Part shown: positions 18,718-28,285 of the stretch, piece by piece
Layout of the letters: every line of letters begins with the position of its first letter
Numbering within the stretch: the stretch's first letter is position 1
Source of the DNA: Streptomyces venezuelae ATCC 10712
GTDB taxonomy: Bacteria > Actinomycetota > Actinomycetes > Streptomycetales > Streptomycetaceae
Direction of reading: 5' to 3'
Length of the DNA: 64,000 nucleotides
Assembly (NCBI RefSeq): GCF_008639165.1
Contig: NZ_CP029197.1
Span: 930,001-994,000, forward strand
Notes under the pieces: model-generated
The model's input: only the letters and a program-made list of their open reading frames with translations
Databases searched by the model: none
Told to the model about the DNA's origin: nothing
Program-made: the position numbers and the translations under genes

Positions 18718-19446
18718 ATGAGTGACAGCAGCCTGCGCCTGGTCTGGGTCTACCCGGACCTGCTCAGCACCTACGGCGACCAGGGCAACGTCCTCGTCGT
18801 CCAGCGCCGTGCCGAACAGCGCGGCCTCAGCGTCGAGCGCGTCGACGTCCGCAGCGACCAGCCGATCCCGACCTCGGGCGACATCTATCTGATCGGCGGC
18901 GGCGAGGACCGTCCGCAGCGGCTCGCGGCCGAGCGGCTCCTCCGGGACGGCGGCCTGAGCCGCGCCGCCTCCAACGGCGCGATCATCTTCTCGGTCTGCG
19001 CCGGCTACCAGATCCTGGGCCACGAGTTCGTCAACGACGTCGGTGAGCGCCAGCCCGGTCTCGGCCTGCTCGACGTGGTCACGACCCGCGGCGAGGGCGC
19101 CCGGTGCGTCGGCGACGTCCTCGGGGACATCGACCCGCGGCTCGGCCTGCCCCAGCTGACCGGCTTCGAGAACCACCAGGGCATCACCCATCTCGGTCCG
19201 ACGGCCCGGCCGTTCGCCCGGACGGTCTTCGGCAACGGCAACGGGACCGGCGACGGCACCGAGGGCGCGTACAACGACACCGTCTTCGGTACGTACATGC
19301 ACGGCCCCGTCATGGCCCGCAACCCGCAGATCGCGGACCTGCTCCTGAAGCTGGCCCTCGACGTGAACGCGCTGCCGCCGACCGACGACCGCTGGTACGA
19401 GGCGCTGCGCGCCGAGCGCATCGCCGCGGCGACGCAGCCCGCCTAA
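18718..19446 (+). CDS. gatD: Lipid II isoglutaminyl synthase, GatD glutaminase subunit
   Basis: A 242-residue class I glutamine amidotransferase that supplies ammonia to MurT. The catalytic cysteine is in FSVCAGYQ (Cys94) and the catalytic histidine in TYMHGP (His195). LIGGGEDRPQ (about 58-67) is typical of GatD. It is the second gene of a murT-gatD pair and acts at the cytoplasmic face of the membrane on lipid II, giving amidated peptidoglycan. Confidence 0.96.
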   Translation: MSDSSLRLVWVYPDLLSTYGDQGNVLVVQRRAEQRGLSVERVDVRSDQPIPTSGDIYLIGGGEDRPQRLAAERLLRDGGLSRAASNGAIIFSVCAGYQILGHEFVNDVGERQPGLGLLDVVTTRGEGARCVGDVLGDIDPRLGLPQLTGFENHQGITHLGPTARPFARTVFGNGNGTGDGTEGAYNDTVFGTYMHGPVMARNPQIADLLLKLALDVNALPPTDDRWYEALRAERIAAATQPA

Positions 19447-19539
19447 GGACCGAGCGGGACCGGCCCGGCGGCAACACCGGCGCCGTTGTTGGTCCCTCGT
19501 ACGAACGTACGTTGTCCACTGTGCGGACATCCGGTTCGG

Positions 19540-19571
19540 CCCCGCCACCCTGCGGCGATAGGGTGGCGGGG
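19540..19571. terminator. Strong hairpin between gatD and pfkA
   Basis: CCCCGCCACCC (19540-19550) and GGGTGGCGGGG (19561-19571) form a perfect 11-bp stem with a 10-base loop. It lies 94 bases after gatD and 57 before pfkA. It may terminate murT-gatD, but TAGGGT (19559-19564) inside it could also be a -10 of pfkA, in which case the repeat is an operator. Confidence 0.55.
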
Positions 19572-19627
19572 ATCCAGCCGGACGACGTGGTCCGGGAGTC
19601 GGCCCACGTTGCAAAGGTTTTTGGGCT

Positions 19628-20653
19628 ATGCGCATTGGCGTGCTCACCTCCGGCGGAGACTGCCCCGGTCTGAACGCTGTCATCCGTTCCGTCGTGCACC
19701 GCGCCGTCGTCGACCACGGCGACGAGGTCATCGGCTTCCACGACGGCTGGAAGGGCCTCCTGGAGTGCGACTACCGCAAGCTCGATCTCGAAGCGGTGGG
19801 CGGCATCCTGGCCCGGGGCGGCACCATCCTCGGCTCCTCGCGGGTCCAGCCCGCGCACCTGGTCGGCGGTGTCGAGCGCGCCCGCGGCCACGTGGCCGAC
19901 CTGGGCCTCGACGCGATCATCCCGATCGGCGGCGAGGGCACCCTCAAGGCGGCGAACCTGCTCTCCGAGGCGGGTCTGCCCATCGTCGGCGTCCCCAAGA
20001 CCATCGACAACGACATCGCCTCCACCGACGTCACCTTCGGCTTCGACACGGCCGTGACCGTCGCCACCGAGGCCCTCGACCGGCTGAAGACCACCGCCGA
20101 GTCCCACCAGCGCGTCCTCGTCGTCGAGGTCATGGGCCGTCACACCGGCTGGATAGCGCTGCACTCCGGGATGGCCGCCGGCGCGCACGCCGTGGTCGTC
20201 CCCGAGCGCCCCTTCGACATCGACGAGCTGACCACCCGGGTCGGCGAGCGCTTCGAGGCGGGCAAGCGGTTCGCGATCGTCGTGGTGGCCGAGGGCGCGA
20301 AGCCGCGCGAGGGCTCGATGGACTTCAAGACCGCCGGCACCGACATCTACGGCCACGAGCGGTTCACCGGGATCGCGAACCAGCTCTCGGTCGAGCTGGA
20401 GCGGCGCCTCGGCAAGGAGGCGCGGCCGGTCATCCTCGGCCACGTCCAGCGCGGCGGCACCCCCACCGCGTACGACCGCGTCCTCGCGACCCGCTTCGGC
20501 TGGCACGCGGTGGAGGCGGCGCACCGCGGCGAGTTCGGCATGCTGACGGCGCTGCGCGGCACGGAGATCACGATGGTTCCGCTGGCCCGGGCCGTGGAGA
20601 GCCTCAAGACGGTCCCCGCCGACCGCTACGCCGAGGCCGAGTGCGTGATCTGA
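19628..20653 (+). CDS. pfkA: 6-phosphofructokinase, ATP-type active site
   Basis: A 341-residue glycolytic kinase. GGDCPGLN (9-16), GGEGTL (101-106) and PKTIDND (123-129, catalytic Asp127) are visible. Gly104 points to ATP rather than pyrophosphate as donor, while Lys124 is the residue typical of the pyrophosphate group; this Gly104/Lys124 combination is known for Streptomyces ATP-dependent enzymes. The length is standard. It is a single-gene unit followed by a clear terminator. Confidence 0.95.
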   Translation: MRIGVLTSGGDCPGLNAVIRSVVHRAVVDHGDEVIGFHDGWKGLLECDYRKLDLEAVGGILARGGTILGSSRVQPAHLVGGVERARGHVADLGLDAIIPIGGEGTLKAANLLSEAGLPIVGVPKTIDNDIASTDVTFGFDTAVTVATEALDRLKTTAESHQRVLVVEVMGRHTGWIALHSGMAAGAHAVVVPERPFDIDELTTRVGERFEAGKRFAIVVVAEGAKPREGSMDFKTAGTDIYGHERFTGIANQLSVELERRLGKEARPVILGHVQRGGTPTAYDRVLATRFGWHAVEAAHRGEFGMLTALRGTEITMVPLARAVESLKTVPADRYAEAECVI

Positions 20654-20683
20654 CGCACATCGGCGCGGACGCCTTCGCGTGAC

Positions 20684-20717
20684 ACCGCCCCCGGTCGCAG
20701 TCGCGGCCGGGGGCGGT
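20684..20717 (+). terminator. Terminator after pfkA
   Basis: ACCGCCCCCGG (20684-20694) and CCGGGGGCGGT (20707-20717) make a perfect 11-bp stem with a 12-base loop, followed by TCTAG. It lies 30 bases after the pfkA stop. Confidence 0.8.
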
Positions 20718-20768
20718 TCTAGTCTGGTGCGGACAACAAGCGCGAATCGGGCTCCAGGAGTGCACACG

Positions 20769-21719
20769 ATGGATCACAGCGGGCACGGCATGACGATGGA
20801 TCTGCCGCCGTTCACGCTGGGACGGGGCCTGGAGTTCTCCCCCGACCTCTTCTTCCTGATCGGCTGCCTCGCGGGGCTCGGTCTGTACGGCTGGGGCGTG
20901 GCGCGGCTGCGGCGGCGGGGGGACGCCTGGCCGGTGAGCCGGACGGTGTTCTTCACGGTCGGCGTGCTGACCATCGCGCTGGTGATGTGCACCAAGCTCA
21001 ACGACTACGGCATGGTCATGTTCAGCGTGCACATGGTGCAGCACATGGTGATCTCCATGCTGTCGCCGATCCTGCTGCTGCTCGGCGCGCCGGTCACCCT
21101 GGCGCTGCGGGCGCTGCCGGTGGCGGGCCGGGGCTCGACGGGGCCGCGCGAGCTGCTCCTGAAGCTGCTGCACAGCCGGTACATGAAGGTGATCACCCAC
21201 CCCGGGTTCACCATCCCGATGTTCATCGCGAGCCTGTACGCGCTGTACTTCACCCCGCTCTTCGACTTCCTGATGGGCTCGAAGCCGGGGCACATCGGCA
21301 TGATGGTCCACTTCCTGATGGTGGGCCTGGTGTTCTTCTGGCCGATCATGGGCGTCGACCCGGGTCCGCACCGGCCCGGCTACGTGATGCGGATGCTGGA
21401 GCTGTTCGCGGGCATGCCGTTCCACGCCTTCTTCGGCATCGCGCTGATGATGGCCTCGGAGCCGATGGTCACCACGTACCGGAACCCGCCGGCCTCACTG
21501 GGCATCGACGCGCTCACCGACCAGAACGCGGCGGGCGGCATCGCCTGGGCGTTCAGCGAGATCCCGTCCGTGCTGGTGCTGATCGCGCTGGTGTACCAGT
21601 GGTACCACTCCGAGCAGCGGCAGGCGGTCCGCAAGGACCGGGCCGCCGACCGGGACGGCGACAAGGACCTGGAGGCGTACAACGCGTATCTCGCCTCGCT
21701 CCAGGCCCGCGGCCGGTGA
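20769..21719 (+). CDS. CtaG-family cytochrome c oxidase assembly protein
   Basis: A 316-residue polytopic membrane protein. AGGAG (20756-20760) fixes the ATG at 20769; the frame upstream overlaps the pfkA terminator. The N-terminus is His/Met-rich (MDHSGHGMTM), which could bind copper. About seven hydrophobic segments carry the caa3_CtaG pattern with conserved histidines in VHMVQHMVI and MPFHAFFGI. It probably helps deliver copper to cytochrome c oxidase. No oxidase genes are adjacent. Confidence 0.9.
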   Translation: MDHSGHGMTMDLPPFTLGRGLEFSPDLFFLIGCLAGLGLYGWGVARLRRRGDAWPVSRTVFFTVGVLTIALVMCTKLNDYGMVMFSVHMVQHMVISMLSPILLLLGAPVTLALRALPVAGRGSTGPRELLLKLLHSRYMKVITHPGFTIPMFIASLYALYFTPLFDFLMGSKPGHIGMMVHFLMVGLVFFWPIMGVDPGPHRPGYVMRMLELFAGMPFHAFFGIALMMASEPMVTTYRNPPASLGIDALTDQNAAGGIAWAFSEIPSVLVLIALVYQWYHSEQRQAVRKDRAADRDGDKDLEAYNAYLASLQARGR

Positions 21720-21905
21720 TCTCCGTCCGTCGCTGACCTGACCCCCTTCCGGGCCCGGTGTCCCGCCCCCGTACGGGGTGGGGCGCCGGGCCCGCCGGCA
21801 TGTCCGGCGCACGCCGGGGCGTCCGGGGAGTAGCGCGCGCCCCTCTCCGGGGGTCACGATGGCCTGGACGGCTTCCACGACCTCGGTCGGGAGGAGGGCG
21901 GACTG

Positions 21906-22118
21906 ATGTCCGGTGGCACGAAGACGATGGCGGTGCTCACCTGCACCGCGGTGGTGCTGACCACCGCGTACACGGTGGCGCTCGGCAGCAGCGGCTGGCT
22001 GTGGTTCGGCTCGGTGGTGCTCGGCGTGGCGACGATCGGCCTTGCCGCGTCCGACGGGGCGAACCCGTCCGGTCCGCGCCGCCGACCGCCCACGGGCCCG
22101 GGCGCGGCACGGCCCTGA
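21906..22118 (+). CDS. Small two-helix membrane protein
   Basis: A 70-residue protein with two hydrophobic segments (about 7-25 and 30-47) and an Arg/Pro-rich cytoplasmic tail. GGAGGGCGGACTG precedes the ATG, a good ribosome site. The function is unknown. It follows the CtaG gene by 186 bases and its stop is 5 bases from the convergent lipoprotein gene. Such small proteins next to ctaG genes are plausible oxidase-related factors, but that is inference. Confidence 0.65.
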   Translation: MSGGTKTMAVLTCTAVVLTTAYTVALGSSGWLWFGSVVLGVATIGLAASDGANPSGPRRRPPTGPGAARP

Positions 22119-22123
22119 GGTCC

Positions 22124-23122
22124 CTACGGGCGGCCCGCCTCGGGTGCGAGGAGCACCCAGACCTGGCCCGGCTCGAAGGCCAGCGGCCCGCCGTCCGGGG
22201 TGGTGAAGGCGGTGCCCGAGGTCGCCGAGGGCCGCGACCAGCGGGCCTCGTGGGCGCGCCCGTCGCGCAGGACGAGCGCGGTGCCGGTGCCGACGGTCTC
22301 GGTGTACGGGGAGACGCTGCCGAGGACGTCGTGGAAGCGCGAGGGGTGGATGTCGACGTACTGGACCACGACGGTGGACGGCTTGAGCGGCCCGGCGTCG
22401 GTGGTGCCGGCGGGCCGGCCGTCCATGGCGACCCGCCAGGTCCGGTCCGCCGCGGACCAGGTGAAGCCGTACCGGGCGGCGGGGTAGCGCACCGTGTGCT
22501 CCCGCACCGGGGTGCCGCCGCCGGGCGCCGGGCCGAAGCGGAAGCCGATGTCGTGGGCGGGGCTCGTGCCGGGCGCCGCCGCGAGGGCGCGGCCGGGCAG
22601 CAGGTACAGGTTGTGGGGTGCGGCGCGGGCGGTGCTGCGGACGAAGGCCGCCGGGGCTTCCTCCTGGGGCAGCGCGTGCAGCGGCGCCGCTCGGAGCAGC
22701 GGTTTCAGGGCGGTCTGGGAGCCGGAGTAGGCGAGCGCCGGGGTGCCGAACTGGGCGAGCAGTTCGATGTCGGACTCGCGGGCGCTGCGGACGGGTCCTG
22801 TCCGGTCGGGCAGCCGGGAGGAGAAGACGGCGAGCAGCCGGGTCTGGCCGCCCTCGACCTGCTCGACGTAGACCAGGTCGGCGGCGCCGAGGCCGGTCTG
22901 GGGGCGGGCCGCGCCCACGTTGTCGATCTTGACGGCGAGGACGGGGGCGGCTCGTGCGGGCAGCCCCGTGAACGGGGAGGTGGCGGCGGGCGCGGTCGTC
23001 GGCGTGGGGGCCGGTTCCGGCGGGCCCGAGCCGGAGCAGCCGTACAGCCCGGCCGCCGTCAGCGCGCACAGCAGTGCGGTGAGGACACGGCCGGGTCGCC
23101 TGATTCCGCGCTCGCCCGTCAT
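22124..23122 (-). CDS. DUF3048 domain lipoprotein
   Basis: A 332-residue exported lipoprotein of the YerB/DUF3048 family. I chose the ATG at 23122 because GGGGGAG precedes it. The lipobox is LYGC with Cys29. The DUF3048 core begins at VLAVKIDNVGAARPQTG and contains DLVYVEQVEGG and SARESDIEL. The family function is not established. It is divergent from the acyltransferase gene with 79 bases between. Confidence 0.88.
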   Translation of the reverse strand: MTGERGIRRPGRVLTALLCALTAAGLYGCSGSGPPEPAPTPTTAPAATSPFTGLPARAAPVLAVKIDNVGAARPQTGLGAADLVYVEQVEGGQTRLLAVFSSRLPDRTGPVRSARESDIELLAQFGTPALAYSGSQTALKPLLRAAPLHALPQEEAPAAFVRSTARAAPHNLYLLPGRALAAAPGTSPAHDIGFRFGPAPGGGTPVREHTVRYPAARYGFTWSAADRTWRVAMDGRPAGTTDAGPLKPSTVVVQYVDIHPSRFHDVLGSVSPYTETVGTGTALVLRDGRAHEARWSRPSATSGTAFTTPDGGPLAFEPGQVWVLLAPEAGRP

Positions 23123-23201
23123 GGTGACGCTCCCCCACCAGTGGACCACGGGCCCGTGCGCGGATACAACGGGCTTGACGGACGACGAACGGGGGTCGCG
23201 G

Positions 23202-23921
23202 GTGTTCTACCACCTGATGAAGTACGTACTGCTCGGACCACTCCTCAGGCTGCTCTTCCGGCCCCGGATCGAGGGGCTCGAACACATCCCTGAGGAGGGC
23301 GCGGCGATCGTCGCGGGCAATCACCTCTCCTTCTCGGACCACTTCCTCATGCCGGTGGTGCTCGAGAGGCGCATCACCTTCCTGGCGAAGCAGGAGTACT
23401 TCACGGGGCCGGGGATCAAGGGGCGGCTGACGGCCGCGTTCTTCCGGGCGGCCGGTCAGATCCCGGTCGACCGCTCGGGCAAGGAGGCGGGGAAGGCGGC
23501 GATCCGCGAGGGGCTCGGGGTGCTCGACCGGGGCGAGCTGCTCGGCATCTACCCGGAGGGGACGCGTTCGCACGACGGGCGGCTCTACAAGGGAAAGGTG
23601 GGGGTGGCGGTAATGGCGCTGACGGCCGGGGTGCCGGTGGTGCCGTGCGCGATGGTGGGGACCTTCGAGATCCAGCCGCCGGGGAAGGTCGTGCCGAGGA
23701 TCCGCCGGGTCACGATCCGCTTCGGGGAGCCGCTGGACTTCTCGCGGTACGCGGGATCGGCGGGTGAGAAGGCAGTGGTCCGCGCGGTGACGGACGAGAT
23801 CATGTACGAGATCCTGCGGCTCTCCGGTCAGGAGTACGTGGACGAGTACGCGGCGGTGGTGAAGGCCGCGGAGGCGGATGCCGGCGCCCCCACGCGGAAG
23901 TTCCCGCGCGGGGAACGCTGA
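23202..23921 (+). CDS. Lysophospholipid acyltransferase (1-acyl-sn-glycerol-3-phosphate acyltransferase family)
   Basis: A 239-residue membrane-associated acyltransferase. The GTG at 23202 is chosen because the next residues (FYHLMKYVLLGP) form the expected N-terminal hydrophobic segment and the upstream frame is antisense to the lipoprotein gene. The catalytic NHLSFSD (His41, Asp46) and EGTRS (119-123) boxes are intact. It likely acylates lysophosphatidic acid in phospholipid synthesis. Confidence 0.92.
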   Translation: MFYHLMKYVLLGPLLRLLFRPRIEGLEHIPEEGAAIVAGNHLSFSDHFLMPVVLERRITFLAKQEYFTGPGIKGRLTAAFFRAAGQIPVDRSGKEAGKAAIREGLGVLDRGELLGIYPEGTRSHDGRLYKGKVGVAVMALTAGVPVVPCAMVGTFEIQPPGKVVPRIRRVTIRFGEPLDFSRYAGSAGEKAVVRAVTDEIMYEILRLSGQEYVDEYAAVVKAAEADAGAPTRKFPRGER

Positions 23922-23985
23922 GGGCGGATCCGCGCACGGCGCAATCCTCTGGGCGGCCACGCCGGACGCCCGTAGCGTCCCCGGC

Positions 23986-25020
23986 ATGACCAAGGGAAAC
24001 GCGTTTGTGCTGGGTGCGACGGGACAGGTGGGGCGGGCGGCCGTGAAGGCGCTCCTCGCGGACGGCTGGGAGGTGACGGCCGCCTCGCGGGGCGGCGGCA
24101 GGGACGGGCGCTGGCCCGCCGAGGTCCGGTCGGTGGCGCTCGACCGGAACGAGGAGGGCGCGCTCGCGGCGGGTCTGGGCGACGGGGTCGACGTGCTCGT
24201 GGACATCGTCGCGTACGACGCCGGGCACGGCCGGCAGCTGACGGGCCTGGCGGACCGGATCGGTTCGGCGGTGGTGGTGTCGAGCGGCGCGGTCTACGAG
24301 GACGACCGGGGGCGCAGCTTCGACACCCAGGACCGGCCGGACGGCTTCCCCGCCTATCCGGTGCCGATCCCCGAGGACTGGGTGACGGTCGCGCCCGGGG
24401 ACGGCACGTACGGGACGCGGAAGATCGCCCTGGAGCGGGAGCTGCTCGCGGCGGGCGAGGCGCTGCCGACGACCGTGCTGCGGGCCGGCGCGATCCACGG
24501 GCCGTACTGCCCGGGGCCGCGTGAACTGTGGTTCGTGAAGCGGGCGCTCGACGGGCGGCCGGTGCGCCCGCTGGCGTACGGGGGCGCCTCGCGGTTCCAC
24601 CCGGCGCACGTGGACAACCTCGCGGAACTCGTCCGGCTCGCGGCCGCCCGGCCGGGCAGCCGGGTGCTGAACGGCGCCGACCCCGAGGCGCCGACGGTGG
24701 CGGAGATCGGGGCGGCGATCGACGCCGTCCTGGGAGTGGAGAGCGAGACGGTGCTGATCGAGGGGGCTCCGCCGGGGGACCTGGTGGGGCTCACGCCGTG
24801 GACCGCGCCGCACCCGATCGTCTACGACATGACGGCGGCGGAGCGCACGCTGGGGTACCGGCCGGTGGTGTCGTACGCGGAGTCGCTGCCCGCGACGGTC
24901 GAGTGGCTGGCCGGACACCTGGCGGGGCGGGAGTGGCGGGAGGCCTTCCCCGGACTCGCCAGGTACGGGGTGGACTTCTTCGACTACGCCGCCGAGGACG
25001 CCTGGCTCGCCTCGCGTTGA
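23986..25020 (+). CDS. NAD-dependent epimerase/reductase, extended SDR family
   Basis: A 344-residue protein. Rossmann motif GATGQVG (10-16) and a YxxxK pair (Tyr142, Lys146 in TYGTRKIALE) place it among extended short-chain dehydrogenases. SSGAVYEDDRG supplies the usual serine/threonine region. The substrate is unknown; many related proteins act on nucleotide sugars or isoflavone-like compounds. It is co-directional with the acyltransferase, 64 bases apart. Confidence 0.87.
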   Translation: MTKGNAFVLGATGQVGRAAVKALLADGWEVTAASRGGGRDGRWPAEVRSVALDRNEEGALAAGLGDGVDVLVDIVAYDAGHGRQLTGLADRIGSAVVVSSGAVYEDDRGRSFDTQDRPDGFPAYPVPIPEDWVTVAPGDGTYGTRKIALERELLAAGEALPTTVLRAGAIHGPYCPGPRELWFVKRALDGRPVRPLAYGGASRFHPAHVDNLAELVRLAAARPGSRVLNGADPEAPTVAEIGAAIDAVLGVESETVLIEGAPPGDLVGLTPWTAPHPIVYDMTAAERTLGYRPVVSYAESLPATVEWLAGHLAGREWREAFPGLARYGVDFFDYAAEDAWLASR

Positions 25021-25032
25021 GACACGCGCGGA

Positions 25033-25060
25033 GGGGCGGCCGCCGTGTGGCGACCGCCCC
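25033..25060. terminator. Bidirectional hairpin terminator
   Basis: GGGGCGG (25033-25039) pairs with CCGCCCC (25054-25060), and CGCC/GGCG continue the stem around a GTGT loop with one mismatch. It sits between the convergent epimerase and peptidase genes. Confidence 0.75.
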
Positions 25061-25078
25061 CCTGCCGTGGTGCCGGAG

Positions 25079-26659
25079 TTACGGCTTGGGCGTGGCGTGC
25101 GGCTCGCACGTCACGTCCCGGCTGTCCAGCTTGCCGGTGAGCAGGTACGCCTCGACCCTCGGGTTGATGCAGGCGTTGACCAGACCGGTGACGCCGTGCG
25201 AACCCGCGTTCTTCTCGGTGATGAGACGCGAACCCTTGAAGCGCTTGTGCAGCTCGACCGCTCCGGCGTACGGCGTGGCCGCGTCCCGCTCGGACTGGAC
25301 GATGAGCACCGGGGGCAGACCCTTGCCGGTCTTGACCTCGGTCGGCTTCTGGCGCGGCCCGGACCAGGTGGCGCACGGCAGGTTCATCCAGGCGTTCGCC
25401 CAGGTCATGAACGGGTACTGCTCGTGGAGGCGGGAGTTGTCCCGGTTCCACCGGTTCCAGCTGGTCGGCCAGGGCGCGTCGGCGCACTCGACGGCGGTGT
25501 AGACGGCGTTGCCGTTCTCCGACGCGATGTTGCCCGCGGTGTCGGTGAGGTCGGCCGCGGCCCCGTCGATGAGCGGCTGCGGGTCACCGGCGGCGTAGGC
25601 GCTCCACGCCTCCGCGACGGGGGCCCACGAGGAGTCGTAGTACGGGGCGCTCTGGAAGAAGCCGATGAGCTCGGCCGGTCCGACCTTGCCGCCCAGGGGC
25701 GCCTTCTTGGCGGCGGCGCGCAGGGTCGTCCACTGCTGCCGGACCTCCGCGAGGGTGTCGCCGAGGTGGTAGGTCGCGTCGTTCTGGGCGACCCAGTTCA
25801 TCCAGTCCGTGAGGCGGCCCTCGAAGGCGATGTCCTGTTCCAGGTTGGCCTGGTACCAGATGTTGCTCTTCGCCGGGTTGACCACGCTGTCCACGATCAT
25901 GCGGCGGACGTGGTCCGGGTACAGCGTGCCGTAGACGGCGCCCAGGTAGGTGCCGTAGGAGACGCCGATGAAGTTGAGCTTCTTCTCGCCGAGCGCGGCC
26001 CGGATGACGTCGAGGTCACGGGCGGTGTTGCGCGTCGTCATGTACGGCAGCATGTCGCCGCTCTTCTCGGCGCAGCCCTTGGCGTACTCGGCTGCCAGCT
26101 TGCGCTGGGCGAGCTTGTCCGCCTCGCTGTCCGGGACCGGGTCCAGCTTGGGACCCTTGACGAACTCGGTCGGGTCGACGCAGGAGATGGGCGCCGAGCG
26201 GCCGACACCGCGCGGGTCGAAGCCCACGAAGTCGTACGCCTTGGCGGTGTTCACCCAGAGCGCGCTCTTGGTGGTGACCCGGCGCGGGAAGCGCAGGCCG
26301 GAGCCGCCGGGGCCGCCGGGGTTGTAGAGGAGCGCGCCCTGGCGCTCGGCGGGGGTGCCGGTGGACTTGGCGCGGTCCACGGCGATCTTGATCTTCTTGC
26401 CGTAGGGCTTGGCGTAGTCGACCGGGACGGTGACCCACCCGCACTGGATCGGCTTCTCGAGGCCCCAGTCGGCGGGGCAGTCCTGCCAGTCGATGCCGGC
26501 CTTGGCGGCCTGCGCGGCGGCGGCGACGGCCCCGCGGGCCTCGTCGTCACGGTCGTGGCCGGTGATGACGGCGCCGGCGGTCGGCGCCGCGAGCGCGGTC
26601 GCCATGAGCGTGCCCGCTATCAGAGTGCCGGCCGAACCGAGCACTGCTGTGCGTCTCAA
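25079..26659 (-). CDS. Secreted tripeptidyl aminopeptidase-like alpha/beta hydrolase (Tap/SlpD family)
   Basis: A 526-residue exported serine peptidase. The signal peptide ends near residue 30 (PTAGA). The oxyanion loop NPGGPGGSG (113-121), nucleophile elbow GVSYGT (Ser234), aspartate in SERDAATP and histidine in AGSHGV form the catalytic apparatus of the Streptomyces Tap/Slp family, which releases N-terminal tripeptides or dipeptides from extracellular peptides. Several cysteines in the mature part suggest disulfides. A long inverted repeat lies just upstream of the start (26699-26724). Confidence 0.93.
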   Translation of the reverse strand: MRRTAVLGSAGTLIAGTLMATALAAPTAGAVITGHDRDDEARGAVAAAAQAAKAGIDWQDCPADWGLEKPIQCGWVTVPVDYAKPYGKKIKIAVDRAKSTGTPAERQGALLYNPGGPGGSGLRFPRRVTTKSALWVNTAKAYDFVGFDPRGVGRSAPISCVDPTEFVKGPKLDPVPDSEADKLAQRKLAAEYAKGCAEKSGDMLPYMTTRNTARDLDVIRAALGEKKLNFIGVSYGTYLGAVYGTLYPDHVRRMIVDSVVNPAKSNIWYQANLEQDIAFEGRLTDWMNWVAQNDATYHLGDTLAEVRQQWTTLRAAAKKAPLGGKVGPAELIGFFQSAPYYDSSWAPVAEAWSAYAAGDPQPLIDGAAADLTDTAGNIASENGNAVYTAVECADAPWPTSWNRWNRDNSRLHEQYPFMTWANAWMNLPCATWSGPRQKPTEVKTGKGLPPVLIVQSERDAATPYAGAVELHKRFKGSRLITEKNAGSHGVTGLVNACINPRVEAYLLTGKLDSRDVTCEPHATPKP

Positions 26660-26698
26660 TGGTCCTCCCCCAGAAGGGTCTGTGTGTCCGGGGGATCC

Positions 26699-26724
26699 TT
26701 TCGTCCCGGGGGCTCGGGACGAAA
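26699..26724. promoter_or_regulatory. Perfect inverted repeat upstream of secreted peptidase
   Basis: TTTCGTCCCG (26699-26708) and CGGGACGAAA (26715-26724) are perfect complements separated by six bases, 40 bases before the peptidase ATG. It could be an operator or a hairpin in the mRNA leader. A second short repeat ACCGCT-G-AGCGGT (26771-26783) lies just after the urease operon end and might help terminate it. Confidence 0.45.
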
Positions 26725-26799
26725 TGCGTACACGTGTTTCTTTGCCGAACCAATAACCGGTGACAGGTGTACCGCTGAGCGGTGAGCGTACGGAGCAGG

Positions 26800-27539
26800 T
26801 CAGAACGGGACGAGTCCGTCACGCACGTCGTCCAGGACCCGGCGCAGCGCGAGCGCGTCCGGGGCGACGGCGGTGGCGAGGGCGGCGGGCCCGGCGAGCG
26901 GGCTGACCACGGCGTTCTCCCCGTACAACCGGGCCTCCACCGGCTTCTCGGCGAACCCCGGGTCGACGACCAGGAGTTGACCGGTGGCCCGGTGGCCGCC
27001 GAGCACCGCGCCGCCGTCCCAGCCGCCGGGCGCGAGGGGCCCGAAGGCCAGCTCCTGGTCCAGCAGCGGACGGCCGGCGCGGCGGACGGTGAGGCGGGTG
27101 GTGAGGGTGCCGGGCGGTTCGCCGTGCCGGCCCAGCACCTGCTCCTCGCGCAGCACGAGCCGGGCCGTGGGCGCGAGGTCGACGGTGGTCCGCATCCGCA
27201 GGTGGGAGCCGGCGGCGCAGACGAGCTGCTCCGGCAGCCAGTGCAGCACCGCCCCCTCGCCGACGGAGATCCGCACGTCGTACGCGGCGGGTTCGGCGCT
27301 CCGGCCGGGCAGCGCGAGGGTGGCGGCGGCCGAGTCGACCAGGAGCCGGGCCCCGTCCCGTACCTCGGCCTCGATCGCGAGCCGGTCGCCGCCGAGCGGG
27401 GCGCTCATCGCCCCGACGACGGTGACCCGGGTGTACGGTCCGGCGGCCCGGGTGCGGCGCAGGGCGAGGGGGCCGTCGCTGACCAGGAGGGGCAGTCCGC
27501 CGCCGGCGTCGGCGGCGATCCGGGCGGTGGCGCGCAGGC

Positions 27540-27543
<4 letters not shown>
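26800..27543 (-). CDS. ureD: Urease accessory protein UreD
   Basis: A 247-residue chaperone (UreD/UreH) that binds apo-urease with UreF and UreG during nickel loading. It shows the UreD core with [25 protein letters not shown] and [10 protein letters not shown] chose the GTG at 27543, which overlaps the ureG stop as GTGA; an in-frame GTG at 27552 is possible and no clear ribosome site separates them. Last gene of the urease operon. Confidence 0.92.
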
Positions 27544-28217
<674 letters not shown>

Positions 28218-28285
28218 GGGGCGGCTCCAGTGGTTCTCGGGATGCGGGGGTGCTCGGGACGGGGGCGTGCCGGGGACCCGGGTGG

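Noticed and set aside
21495..24206. 903-codon open frame on the minus strand
   Set aside because: It is a shadow of ctaG, the DUF3048 lipoprotein and the acyltransferase; real genes with ribosome sites occupy the region.
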